Part shown: positions 7,377 to 15,926 of the stretch, one piece after another
Numbering within the stretch: position 1 is the first letter of the stretch
Layout of the letters: each line of letters opens with the position of its first letter
Assembly: GCA_964647905.1 (NCBI GenBank)
Contig: CAZYJR010000009.1
Span: forward strand, 1-64,000
Direction of reading: 5' to 3'
From: CAZYJR01 sp964647905
Lineage (GTDB): Bacteria > Desulfobacterota > DSM-4660 > Desulfatiglandales > HGW-15
DNA length: 64,000 bases
Translations under genes and position numbers: made by a program
The notes under the pieces: generated by a model
Databases searched by the model: none
What the model saw: only the letters and a program-made list of their open reading frames with translations
Told to the model about the DNA's origin: nothing

Positions 7377-9152
7377 CTACCGGCCCAAGTTGCCAGAAGA
7401 AGGGTTTTCTTGTGCGAGGCCAGCGGGCAGGATGACTAAGAAGCGGCACCCCAGCCCGGGCTCGGATTCCACAGCGATCCTCCCTCCATAGTGCCCGACG
7501 ATCTCCCTGCAAACGGATAGACCGAGCCCGCTCCCGGCCTTGGGCTCCCCGGGTCCCTCCTCCCCTCCTGCCTGGTGAAACCGCTCGAACACGCGCTCCT
7601 TGTCTTGCACCGGGATCCCCGGGCCCGTATCCCTCACCCCCAACTCCACCCCGCCCTCCGGAGTGCTTCTTGCGGTCACCTCCACAAAGCCCTCCTCCGT
7701 GAACTTGGCGGCGTTGTCCAGGAGGTTGACCAGGACCTGGACCATCCTGTCCTTGTCCGCCACCACCAGGGGGAGGGGCTCGTGGATCGCCGTCCTCACC
7801 TCCACTCCCGGCCTTCGGGCAAAGGCGGACCGCACGACCTCCAGGGCCTCGCTGATGCAGGAAGCGACCGACACGGGCCGATCCCGCCAGGTCACCCTTC
7901 CCGACTCGATCTTGGCAAGGTCGAGGACGTCGTCGATCAACCGGGTCAACCTCTCCCCTTCGCGCACTATGATGTCCAGGTTAGAATGAACACGTTCCAC
8001 CTTTGCCCCGGCCTCCGGGTCCTCCCGTAATTCGGGAAAAGGCATCCCGGCCAAATCGCGCTGCATTATGCGGGCGAACCCGATGATGGAGGTTAGCGGC
8101 GTCTTGAGCTCGTGGCTTACAGCGGACAGGAAAAAGGACTTCACGCGATCCAGTCTCCTCAGTGTCCGGTTGGCCTCTTCCAGCTCCGCCGCCTTGGCGG
8201 CAAGATCCCTGGTGCGCTCGGCCACCTGGGCCTGGAGCCCCAGCCTGAGCTCTATGGTCTCCGCGGCTGAGGCGTTGAAGTGCTCGGCAAAGTCCACCAG
8301 CTCCTGCTCGTTGCTCCCCAAGTGCAGCAGCTCCGCCCCCCCGCGGCTGATCACCCTGACCGCCCTCAGCGTGGCCTCAAAGGCGTTCTTGACCGACCTG
8401 AAGTAAAGGATCACCAATACCTCCACGGTCAGGAATGTGGTGAACAGGAACCCGGCCGTCAGGACCAGGGAGACGCTGCAAAAGGCAAGGAAGTAGACCA
8501 GCATGAGCATGCTGAAAAATACGATGGCCACCGCCACCACCACCTTGCGCCTCAAGGAGATGCCGTAAACTTTGGGACCAGGAAGGGAGCGCTCTTGAAG
8601 GAGCTTTCGACACTCGCTCCTGAGCCCTGCTGTGAGGGCCTCGGTGATCACATAGCAGAAGTAGCAGTAGAGCACTCCAGCGATCAGCCCCCCGCAGGCC
8701 GTGGAGGCCAGATGGGAGCCGGACCGGCTGAAGTGATACTCCACGCTTATTGAAGGCCCGATCACCAGGGAGGCTATAACCATTGCCACCAGCATGTGGT
8801 ACCTTGGAAAGCGGGCCAGGAGCTCCAAGAGGTCCACCAGGGAATCGTCGTCCAGAGATCCGGCGCCCCGCTCCACGGCCCGGTTGATCCTGCGGGGGGT
8901 GCCGAGGAAGGCCCTTATATTCAAGGGCTCCAAGATGCCGAAGCCCAAGGCGTGCAAGACCGTGGAAACGACCAGCATGGCCCCCATGGTGAGGGAGAAG
9001 GCCTCCAGGGTCCCGGGCGAGAATGACTCAATCGAGAAATAGACTATAAAAAAGGCGTAGAAGGCTGCGAAATAGCCACTCAAAGCTACGAAAGGAATGC
9101 AGGCAAAGCAAAAAGACGTCCGCCGGGCCATGAGCTCGAATATGCGGATCAT
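7377..9152 (-). CDS. Multi-span membrane sensor histidine kinase
   Basis: The 591-residue protein starts at ATG 9152, 6 bases after GGAGGT; a longer open frame upstream of it has no coding character. The N-terminal 250 residues hold about six membrane segments (near 18-40, 52-72, 118-136, 152-172, 203-225 and 228-252) with little periplasmic sequence. This suggests sensing in or at the membrane. A HAMP-like linker and coiled coil (255-335) lead to HisKA with H347 in SAVSHELKTPLTS. The ATPase domain has LLDNAAKF, DTGPGIP and GSGLGLS. It lies 32 bases after the adenylate cyclase gene and 25 before the receiver. Confidence 0.9.
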   Translation of the reverse strand: MIRIFELMARRTSFCFACIPFVALSGYFAAFYAFFIVYFSIESFSPGTLEAFSLTMGAMLVVSTVLHALGFGILEPLNIRAFLGTPRRINRAVERGAGSLDDDSLVDLLELLARFPRYHMLVAMVIASLVIGPSISVEYHFSRSGSHLASTACGGLIAGVLYCYFCYVITEALTAGLRSECRKLLQERSLPGPKVYGISLRRKVVVAVAIVFFSMLMLVYFLAFCSVSLVLTAGFLFTTFLTVEVLVILYFRSVKNAFEATLRAVRVISRGGAELLHLGSNEQELVDFAEHFNASAAETIELRLGLQAQVAERTRDLAAKAAELEEANRTLRRLDRVKSFFLSAVSHELKTPLTSIIGFARIMQRDLAGMPFPELREDPEAGAKVERVHSNLDIIVREGERLTRLIDDVLDLAKIESGRVTWRDRPVSVASCISEALEVVRSAFARRPGVEVRTAIHEPLPLVVADKDRMVQVLVNLLDNAAKFTEEGFVEVTARSTPEGGVELGVRDTGPGIPVQDKERVFERFHQAGGEEGPGEPKAGSGLGLSVCREIVGHYGGRIAVESEPGLGCRFLVILPAGLAQENPSSGNLGR

Positions 9153-9184
9153 TGCCACCTCCGAGGCGGGGGGTGAAACCGGTC

Positions 9185-10603
9185 TCAGTAAATTACTTCG
9201 AAGGCCTCCACAGGCCGGCTGCGCCCCTTGACCCGGATCATGCCCACGGCCCGGAACTCGAACCCCTCTCCGGCCGCCTCCTTGACCCTCCGGCTCACCA
9301 GGATCTGCCCCCCGCCTGCCTCGGCCTGCAGGCGGGCGGCCAGATTCACCTCGTCCCCTATGGCGGTATAGTCCAAGTGGCTGGGCGAACCTATGTTTCC
9401 CACCACCACCCGTCCTGCGCTCAGTCCCACGCCGGTGTGGAAGTTTCGCCTTATCCAGGGATCCTCCATGGCCCGTATCCGCTTCTGCATGGCCACGGCC
9501 GCAGCCAGTGCGGCCTCTTCTTGTCTTTCGAGCTCGACCGGCGCCCCGAAAAGGGCCACTATCATGTCCCCGACGAACTTGTTCACAGTACCCCGATGTC
9601 TGAATATCTCCTCGACCATGGCAGTGAAATAGCTGTTGAGATACTTGACCACGTCTTCGGGCTCCAGGGTCTCGCACGTACCAGAGAAGTCGCGTATGTC
9701 CGAGAAAAGGATCGCCAGGTGGCGGCTCTGGGGCTGGAGTGAGACCCCTTCATCCCCGGCCGACCCGAGTATGGTCTCCACTATCTGCGGGGCCAGGTAT
9801 CGCTCCAGGTTCCCGCGGATCCTCTCCTGCTGTATGCGTCTCTCGTGGAGCAGGGCGTTTTCTACGGCCGATGCGGCCTGCCCCGCCAGGGTGGAAAGGA
9901 GTGTGAGGTCCTCGGTTGTATACTCCCCGGGGCCGTCGGTGCTCAGGTTGATCACGCCGAAGACCCGGTCCTTGCTCCTGAGCGGGGCGCAGATCAGGGA
10001 GCGGATCCGCGCCCGGCCGGGCTTGAACCTGGGGTCCTGCGGGGCGTTGTTCACGATCTCGGGCAGGCCCGATGCCAGGACGTGACCCGCGATACCCTCG
10101 CCCCGTCTCAAGGGCGTCTTGTGCTCGTTTTCTCTCCCCGAGGCCGCTACGATCCTCAGCAGGTCGTCCGCTCCGGTGGCCAGCATCAAGGAAGCGCCCG
10201 TGGCCTCGATCGAGCGCATGGCTTGATTGAGCACGACAAGGGCCACTTCGTGGAGCTCGAGCCGGGAGGAGATGCTCTCAGAGAGCCTGTGAATCAGGTG
10301 GAGCTCCTTGTACCGCTCCAGCGCCTCCCTTGCCAGGGCACGCCGTTCGAACTCCCTGAATGCCAAGTGCCCGATAAGATCGGCCGCCTGCCTGGCCCCG
10401 GCGCTCCCGTACACCCATCCGAGCGTCATCCCCTCCACTGAAATCGGCACCCCCGGGCGCCCATCCACCGGGCCCTCAGGCCCCAGGAGGACCCTGCCGC
10501 GCGTATCGCACACAGTGACGCCCGGTTCCAGTGCGGCGGCCACCTCTCTGACCACCGCAAGGGTCTCCTTGGACAAGACTTTATCAAGGGTTATGAGATC
10601 CAT
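9185..10603 (-). CDS. GAF-domain class III adenylate cyclase
   Basis: The 472-residue protein has an N-terminal region of about 100 residues, a GAF domain (about 110-255), and a class III nucleotide cyclase domain (about 293-472). The key cyclase residues are present. The metal-binding aspartates are D302 (FSDIRDFS) and D346 (KFVGDMIV). The base-selecting K342 and D411 favour ATP over GTP. The transition-state residues are N420 and R424 in GDEVNLAARLQ. It should therefore be active and make cAMP, gated by GAF. No membrane span is present. It is first in the operon with the kinase and receiver, with a good GGGGAGG site. No cAMP receptor is seen nearby. Confidence 0.93.
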   Translation of the reverse strand: MDLITLDKVLSKETLAVVREVAAALEPGVTVCDTRGRVLLGPEGPVDGRPGVPISVEGMTLGWVYGSAGARQAADLIGHLAFREFERRALAREALERYKELHLIHRLSESISSRLELHEVALVVLNQAMRSIEATGASLMLATGADDLLRIVAASGRENEHKTPLRRGEGIAGHVLASGLPEIVNNAPQDPRFKPGRARIRSLICAPLRSKDRVFGVINLSTDGPGEYTTEDLTLLSTLAGQAASAVENALLHERRIQQERIRGNLERYLAPQIVETILGSAGDEGVSLQPQSRHLAILFSDIRDFSGTCETLEPEDVVKYLNSYFTAMVEEIFRHRGTVNKFVGDMIVALFGAPVELERQEEAALAAAVAMQKRIRAMEDPWIRRNFHTGVGLSAGRVVVGNIGSPSHLDYTAIGDEVNLAARLQAEAGGGQILVSRRVKEAAGEGFEFRAVGMIRVKGRSRPVEAFEVIY

Positions 10604-10623
10604 GTCCTGTTCCTCCCCGAAAG

Positions 10624-10717
10624 AGCGCTCGCGAGCGCCCGATGGATTTCGGGGGGAATGGTCATGGGCTGAGACGCCGTGGGGGGATCTTGGGGGAGCC
10701 CGCTCTTTGCCGCGGGC
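10624..10717 (-). other. Two GC-rich hairpins between merR and the cyclase gene
   Basis: A 6-bp GCCCGC/GCGGGC stem (10698-10717) begins 8 bases past the merR stop, and a 14-bp palindrome lies at about 10624-10641. Neither is followed by a T tract on the minus strand. They may weaken read-through into the signalling operon rather than terminate fully. I see no clear promoter in this 120-base gap. Confidence 0.35.
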
Positions 10718-10724
10718 CGGCGCC

Positions 10725-11102
10725 TCAGAAAGGTCTCGATAGGATGCTCAGGATTTGCTCGAGCTCGGTTTTGATCTCCAGGATCAGCCCGGGGGCGTGA
10801 GGGCCTTGGCCTGCCGCGGCCCTCCTCTTCCTCTGCTCCCTGAGCCTCTTCTTCGCACCCTCTATGGTGAGCTTTTCCTCGTACAAGAGACGCTTGACTT
10901 CCACGAGCGTCTCCAGGTCCTTGCGCTGATAGGTCCTTTGGTTGGAGTCCGCCCGCGCCGGCCGGATCTCACTGAACTCGTTCTCCCAGAATCGGAGCAC
11001 GTAAGGCTGAACCCCTATGATACGGCTCACTTCGCCTATGCGGAAAAACCGCTTGTTCTCGGGAATGGAAGCGGCCCCCTCAGCCGTCCCTGAGCCTTCC
11101 AC
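10725..11102 (-). CDS. MerR-family transcriptional regulator
   Basis: The 125-residue protein has a MerR winged helix, FRIGEVSRIIGVQPYVLRFWENEF, running into RTYQRKDL. A basic helical tail and a short coiled end follow. It has no metal-binding or drug-binding effector domain, like the MerR proteins that sit downstream of pheT in many proteobacteria. GTG 11102 is chosen because GAGGAGG lies 7 bases before it. This puts the start 23 bases inside pheT, implying translational coupling. ihfA, which commonly lies between pheT and this gene, is missing here. Confidence 0.85.
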   Translation of the reverse strand: MEGSGTAEGAASIPENKRFFRIGEVSRIIGVQPYVLRFWENEFSEIRPARADSNQRTYQRKDLETLVEVKRLLYEEKLTIEGAKKRLREQRKRRAAAGQGPHAPGLILEIKTELEQILSILSRPF

Positions 11103-13509
11103 CCAATTCCTCCTCGATCTTGGCGACGATTTTCTCATGGAGGAGGTTGACCTCCCGACCATCAAGTGTCCGTTCCTGGGAGCGATAAGATATTCTGAAG
11201 GTCAAGGCCTTCTCCGAGGCGCCGATCTGATCGCCCCGGTACAAGTCGAACAAGTCCACCGACTCCACCAGCCCCTGCCCCGCCTCTCTGATTATCCTTC
11301 CTGCATCGCCGCTCTTGACACCGCTCCCCAGGACCACGCACAAATCGCGGATCACGGCCGGAAAACGGGCATAGGGCCGATACTTGCGCTCCCGCGGCAG
11401 CGCCCCCATGACCGCCGGCATGTCCAACTCGAACAGGAACACCTTTTCGGACTTCAGCTCCACACGTTCGGCCGCCTCTGGGTGGCATTCGCCCAGGGAG
11501 CCCGCCGGTACTCCTCCCAAGATCACCCTGGCGGTGGCTTCGGGTCTAAAGCCCGGAGGGGCGTCGTCACTCATCTCAAAGGCGGGCTCTTCCAGCCCCA
11601 AATCCAGGAGCAGGGCCTCGACTACGCCCTTTATGTCAAAGAAATCGGCGGCCCGGGCTTCGTGATGAAGGGTCCTCGGCTGAAAGGCCCCGGACACCGC
11701 CCCTGCAAGGGTGAGCCTCTCATCAGGGAGCTCGGCCCCCTCCTGCCGGAGGTAGATCTTTCCCCATTCGAAGAGCTTCAAGTCGTGCTCCCCGTGGGCG
11801 ATGTTCCACTTTAAGTTTTGGAGGAGCCCGGGTATCAAGGTGGTGCGCATGATGCCCTGGTCGCGGTTCAGGGGATTGAGCAGGGCCACGGCTGACCGGA
11901 CCCGGCTGCCCTCCGGAGCCCCCAGGAGCTCCGGGGCGTCCTGGGGGATGAAGCTGAAGTTTATGGTCTCGGTGAACCCGAACCCGGCCATGATGTCCCT
12001 CACCCTGTCCCCCAAAGAGACTTCCGGGGGATCAGGCTCCTCGGACGGCCTCACCGCCGGAGAAGTCACCGGGATCCGTTCGTAGCCCTCCATCCGGGCC
12101 ACCTCTTCCACCAGGTCCACTTCCCTCTCCAGGTCAATGCGAAAAGAGGGAGGTCTTACCAGGAGCACGTCTTCAGAGCGGTCACGGCGCACCTCCATGC
12201 CCAGGGACTCCAGATGTGAGGCCATGGCTTCCATGGAGACCGTTATACCAAGAAACTCGTTGGTCTTGCCCACCCTCAGGGGGATCTCCCTGGGGCTGTA
12301 AGGCCTCTGGTAGACATCCAGGATCCCGTGGACCACGCTCCCCCCTGCCACTTGCTCCAAGAGCTCCAGGGACCGGCCCAGGGCGCGCTGTGTTCCTTCC
12401 ACGTCCACCCCCCGCTCAAACCGGTAGGAGGCCTCGGTCGAGAGCCCGAGCCTCTTGGAGGTCCGCCTTATACTCACCGGGTCGAAACAGGCGCTCTCCA
12501 CCAGTACGTCCCTGGTATCGTCCTGTATCTCCGAGTTGAGCCCGCCCATTACCCCGGCCACTCCCACCGGACCCTCTGCGTCGCAGATCATCAGGTCTTC
12601 CGAGGACAACCTCCGCTCCTGCCCGTCCAGGGTGGAGAACCGCTCTCCCTCCGAGGCCCTGCGCACCACGATCCTCTGCCCCCTCAGGCGGTGGAAGTCG
12701 AATGCATGGAGGGGCTGGCCTGTCTCCAGGAGCACGTAATTGGTTATGTCCACCACGTTGTTTATGGATCTGTTTCCCGAGGAGTGAAGCCTGTATCGCA
12801 TCCAAAATGGCGACTTTCCTATCTTGACACCCTTGACCAGCCCCGCCGTATATCTAGGGCACCCCTCGGGGTCCTCCACAATGACGCCGGTCTCGGATTC
12901 GATATCCGAGGCGGAGCCCTTCCCTTGCCACGCCTTTGCCTCGGGCGGTCTCAGGCGGGCGCCCGTCATTGCCGCCACCTCCCTGGCAATACCGATGACC
13001 GAGGTGCAATCCGGCCTGTTGGGCGTAATCCCTATCTCCAGGCCCCAGTCCAGGATCGGGGCTGCCGAAGCGAGCGGCGTGCCCGGTTCGGTCTCCGGGG
13101 GAAGAACCATCAACCCGGAATGGTCTTCGGTGAGCCCCATCTCATCCTCGGCCAGGAGCATCCCCTTCGATTCCACGCCCCTGATGCGGGCCCCCCGCAC
13201 CTCCATTCCATTGGGCAGCCGCGTGCCGGGCGGCGAGTAAGGGGCCGCCATCCCCGCCTTTACGTTGGGCGCCCCGCAGACCACCGGGACCGGGCCGCAG
13301 CCTGTCTCCACCATACAGACGTACAGCCGGTCCGCCTTCGGATGCTCCTCCACTGATATCACCCGGCCCGCTATCACCCCGTCCAGCCCCTGACCAAGGG
13401 GCTCCAGCGCCTCCACCTCCAAACCGGCCATGGTCAAGAGATCGGCCAGCTCCTGTGGCGAGACCCCGATGTCCACATAATCCTCTAGCCAATTAAACGT
13501 CAGTCGCAT
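11080..13509 (-). CDS. pheT: Phenylalanine-tRNA ligase beta subunit
   Basis: The 809-residue protein is the beta chain of the alpha2-beta2 enzyme that charges tRNA-Phe. In order it has the N-terminal MRLTFNWLEDYV, a tRNA-binding OB domain, the B3/B4 editing domain, B5, the catalytic-like core, and the C-terminal anticodon-binding domain (RKYRPYARFPAVIRDL). ATG 13509 matches the family start; a GTG four codons earlier is an alternative. It lies about 100 bases after pheS in the thrS operon and overlaps merR. Confidence 0.97.
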   Translation of the reverse strand: MRLTFNWLEDYVDIGVSPQELADLLTMAGLEVEALEPLGQGLDGVIAGRVISVEEHPKADRLYVCMVETGCGPVPVVCGAPNVKAGMAAPYSPPGTRLPNGMEVRGARIRGVESKGMLLAEDEMGLTEDHSGLMVLPPETEPGTPLASAAPILDWGLEIGITPNRPDCTSVIGIAREVAAMTGARLRPPEAKAWQGKGSASDIESETGVIVEDPEGCPRYTAGLVKGVKIGKSPFWMRYRLHSSGNRSINNVVDITNYVLLETGQPLHAFDFHRLRGQRIVVRRASEGERFSTLDGQERRLSSEDLMICDAEGPVGVAGVMGGLNSEIQDDTRDVLVESACFDPVSIRRTSKRLGLSTEASYRFERGVDVEGTQRALGRSLELLEQVAGGSVVHGILDVYQRPYSPREIPLRVGKTNEFLGITVSMEAMASHLESLGMEVRRDRSEDVLLVRPPSFRIDLEREVDLVEEVARMEGYERIPVTSPAVRPSEEPDPPEVSLGDRVRDIMAGFGFTETINFSFIPQDAPELLGAPEGSRVRSAVALLNPLNRDQGIMRTTLIPGLLQNLKWNIAHGEHDLKLFEWGKIYLRQEGAELPDERLTLAGAVSGAFQPRTLHHEARAADFFDIKGVVEALLLDLGLEEPAFEMSDDAPPGFRPEATARVILGGVPAGSLGECHPEAAERVELKSEKVFLFELDMPAVMGALPRERKYRPYARFPAVIRDLCVVLGSGVKSGDAGRIIREAGQGLVESVDLFDLYRGDQIGASEKALTFRISYRSQERTLDGREVNLLHEKIVAKIEEELGGRLRDG

Positions 13510-13610
13510 TTCTCGGAACACTCGCGCCTTGGGCCGCGGCGGTTGTCAATGCCCGCCTTTGCGGATAGAGCCTCCCCCGGACTTGAAGCCGAACCGCTTT
13601 TCACGGGATC

Positions 13611-14621
13611 TCAAAACTGCCGCAGGAACCTCATCTCGTTTCGGAAGAACAGTTGGATGTCGTCGATGCCGTACTTGAGCATGGCGATCCGCTCGATCCC
13701 CATGCCGAAGGCGAACCCCGAGACCAGCTCCGGGTCGTAGCCCACGAAACCGTATACCGCCGGGTCCACCATGCCCGCCCCCAGGATCTCCAGCCAACCG
13801 GCCTGGGAGCAGGTCCTGCACCCTGATCCGCCGCAGATCACGCACCGTATGTCCACCTCCGCGCTCGGCTCGGTGAAGGGGAAAAAGCTGGGCCTGAAGC
13901 GGAGCGCCGTTCTGGGGCCGAAGATCTGATGCACGAATGCGGTCAGGGTCCCCTTGAGGTCCCCGAAGGTCACCCCTCGGTCCACCAGCAGCCCTTCGAC
14001 CTGGTGAAACATGGGTGTATGGGATACATCCGAGTCCCGGCGATAGACCTTGCCCGGTGCTATGATGCTCACAGGGGGGGGTTGCTTTTCCATCACCCTG
14101 ACCTGCATGGGTGAGGTGTGGGTTCGGAGGACCACATTGTCCGATACGTAGAAGGTGTCCTGCATGTCGCGCGCCGGATGGTCCTTCGGCAGGTTGAGGG
14201 CCTCGAAGTTGTAGTAGTCCAGCTCCACGTTCGGGCCCTTGACCACCCTGAAGCCCATTCTCCCGAAGATATGGCAGATCTCCCGGGCCGCCTGAGTGAT
14301 TGGATGGAGATGGCCCCGCTGCGGCCTCCTGCCAGGGAGGGTGACATCCAGGACTTCGGGCGACTTCCCGGCCTCGAGGTCCTTGAGCTCCCGCCTGCGG
14401 GCCTCTAAGGCCCGGGTGAGCCTTTCCTTGGCCTGGTTGGCCGCGCGGCCCGCCTCCCGTCTTTCCTCCGGGGGAAGGTCCTTGAGCGCCCTTAGCGCGC
14501 CGGTCAGTCTCCCCTTCTTTCCCAGAAAGGCTATCCTGAACCGCTCCAGGCCCGCTGCGTCCTCCGCCCTTTCCAGCTCCCTGAGCCCTTGCTCCTCGAT
14601 TTTTCGAATCTCGTCGATCAT
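13611..14621 (-). CDS. pheS: Phenylalanine-tRNA ligase alpha subunit
   Basis: The 336-residue catalytic chain begins with an N-terminal coiled coil (about 1-90). Class II motifs follow: HPITQ with FGRMGFRVVKGPNVE (motif 1 region), FHQVEGLLVDRGVTF (motif 2) and FAFGMGIERIAMLKYG (motif 3). Its length is normal. It forms the tetramer with PheT encoded next, and is preceded by rplT with a gap of 16 bases. Confidence 0.97.
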   Translation of the reverse strand: MIDEIRKIEEQGLRELERAEDAAGLERFRIAFLGKKGRLTGALRALKDLPPEERREAGRAANQAKERLTRALEARRRELKDLEAGKSPEVLDVTLPGRRPQRGHLHPITQAAREICHIFGRMGFRVVKGPNVELDYYNFEALNLPKDHPARDMQDTFYVSDNVVLRTHTSPMQVRVMEKQPPPVSIIAPGKVYRRDSDVSHTPMFHQVEGLLVDRGVTFGDLKGTLTAFVHQIFGPRTALRFRPSFFPFTEPSAEVDIRCVICGGSGCRTCSQAGWLEILGAGMVDPAVYGFVGYDPELVSGFAFGMGIERIAMLKYGIDDIQLFFRNEMRFLRQF

Positions 14622-14637
14622 CGCTAATCAGGGCGGA

Positions 14638-14985
14638 TCACGCCTTGACCATCTCGGCGATCCGGGCGAACCCGGCCGGGTCGTTCACCGCCATGTCCGC
14701 CAGGATCTTCCTGTCCAGCCCGATACCGGCCTTGTTCACTCCACCCATGAATTGCGAATACGAAAGGCCGTGCTCCCTGGCCGCCGCATTGATTCGAATG
14801 ATCCACAGCTTCCTGAAGTCCCGCTTCCGAACCTTCCGGTCCCTGTATGCATAGGCCCTAGCACGGTCCAGGGTCACGGTGGCGGTGCGGTAAAGCTTGC
14901 TGCGCGCCCCCCTATATCCCTTGGCCGCTTTGAGGACCTTTTTCCTGCGTTGTCTGGACGGGACACTCCGTTTCACTCTGGGCAT
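14638..14985 (-). CDS. rplT: Ribosomal protein bL20
   Basis: The 115-residue basic protein matches bL20 throughout (MPRVKRSVPSRQRRKK; AYRDRKVRKRDFRKLWI; YSQFMGGVNKAGI). bL20 assembles early on 23S rRNA and, in studied bacteria, represses its own operon by binding an mRNA site. It is part of the conserved infC-rpmI-rplT cluster. Confidence 0.98.
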   Translation of the reverse strand: MPRVKRSVPSRQRRKKVLKAAKGYRGARSKLYRTATVTLDRARAYAYRDRKVRKRDFRKLWIIRINAAAREHGLSYSQFMGGVNKAGIGLDRKILADMAVNDPAGFARIAEMVKA

Positions 14986-15070
14986 AATCGCACCTCTTCA
15001 TATCTCAGCTATTCCCTTCACGGTCCCAGGATCGCCTCGAGGCATACTCGGACCGAGACAGGGGCGGGGC

Positions 15071-15268
15071 TCATAGGTAAGGCAGCATCCGCCTTATACC
15101 TCTCATGCTGGTTGCATCCACCAGCCCCGACTTTCTCAGGTTTCTCTTCCTCTTCCTGGTCTTCTTGGTCAAGATGTGATTGGCAAAGGCCTTGTTTCTC
15201 ACGACCTTTCCCGAACCCGTCGCCTTGAACCGCTTGGCTGCACCACGATTGCTCTTAATCTTAGGCAT
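15071..15268 (-). CDS. rpmI: Ribosomal protein bL35
   Basis: The 65-residue protein starts MPKIKSNRGAAKRF, the canonical bL35 start, at ATG 15268; a longer open frame upstream is not coding. It is rich in Lys and Arg. It sits between infC and rplT as usual. Confidence 0.98.
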   Translation of the reverse strand: MPKIKSNRGAAKRFKATGSGKVVRNKAFANHILTKKTRKRKRNLRKSGLVDATSMRGIRRMLPYL

Positions 15269-15410
15269 CTCCAACCTCCACCCGTCAAACACGGGGAAAT
15301 CGCTCAAACAAGAATAGTCATGGTCCGGGTGGGCGAAAAACCCACCGGCCCTGCGCTCGGACCGGCCTCAGGCAGGTAAGCGAGAGTACACCGATGATTC
15401 GGACCGGGCC
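15269..15410 (-). promoter_or_regulatory. infC-rpmI intergenic leader with hairpins
   Basis: This 142-base gap is long for an otherwise tight operon. On the minus strand it has a GGTGGG/CCCACC hairpin (15328-15346). It also has two copies of CCGGTCCGA that could pair alternatively with GC-rich partners. bL20 leaders that mimic its rRNA site occur near here in other bacteria. I cannot show the bL20 fold by eye, so this is a candidate only. Confidence 0.35.
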
Positions 15411-15926
15411 CTACTTGGGTACGAGGACCATTGTCAACCGCCAGCCTTCCCGGGTGGGGGCCTGCTCCACACTGCCCACGTCATTGAGCTCCTCGGCCAC
15501 CCGATTGAGCAGCCCCACACCCGAGTCCATATAGGCCATCTCCCTTCCGCGGAAAAGGACCGTCACCTTGACCCGGTCCTTCTTCTTCAGGAACCTGCGC
15601 AGGTTCTTGAGCTTGAACCCGAGATCGTGCTCCTCGGTCCTGGGGCGCATGCGCACTTCCTTGAGCTGGAACGCCTTCCCCTTTTTCTTTCCCTCCTGCG
15701 TCTTCTTGCTCGCCTGGTACTTGAACTTGCCGTAATCCATTATACGGCAGACCGGTGGATCCGCGTTGGGTGCGACCTCCACCAGATCAAGCCCGTCCTT
15801 CTTGGCTGCTTCAATGGCCTCCCGGATCCCCACGATCCCGACTTGCTCCCCGTCCGCGGCGATCAAGCGGACCGTGTTTGCGCGGATCCTCTCATTCACG
15901 CTGGTCTGATCGGATTTCTTGGCTAT
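15411..15926 (-). CDS. infC: Translation initiation factor IF-3, apparent ATA start
   Basis: The 171-residue factor has the N domain (VNERIRANTVRLIAADG), a basic linker, and the C domain (KEVRMRPRTEEHDLGFKLKN). An ideal AAAGGAGGG site lies 8 bases before an ATA codon at 15924-15926. This ATA overlaps the thrS stop TAG by two bases. The only upstream ATG (15950) lies before that site and has a poor one itself. Many infC genes start with AUU, AUA or AUC so that IF-3 can repress itself, so ATA is preferred. If 15950 were used the protein would gain 8 residues. Confidence 0.93.
   Translation of the reverse strand: MAKKSDQTSVNERIRANTVRLIAADGEQVGIVGIREAIEAAKKDGLDLVEVAPNADPPVCRIMDYGKFKYQASKKTQEGKKKGKAFQLKEVRMRPRTEEHDLGFKLKNLRRFLKKKDRVKVTVLFRGREMAYMDSGVGLLNRVAEELNDVGSVEQAPTREGWRLTMVLVPK

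Noticed and set aside
9155..9677. N-terminal extension of the membrane kinase
   Set aside because: The extension is Gly/Arg-rich antisense-like sequence over the cyclase 3' end; ATG 9152 has a strong ribosome site.
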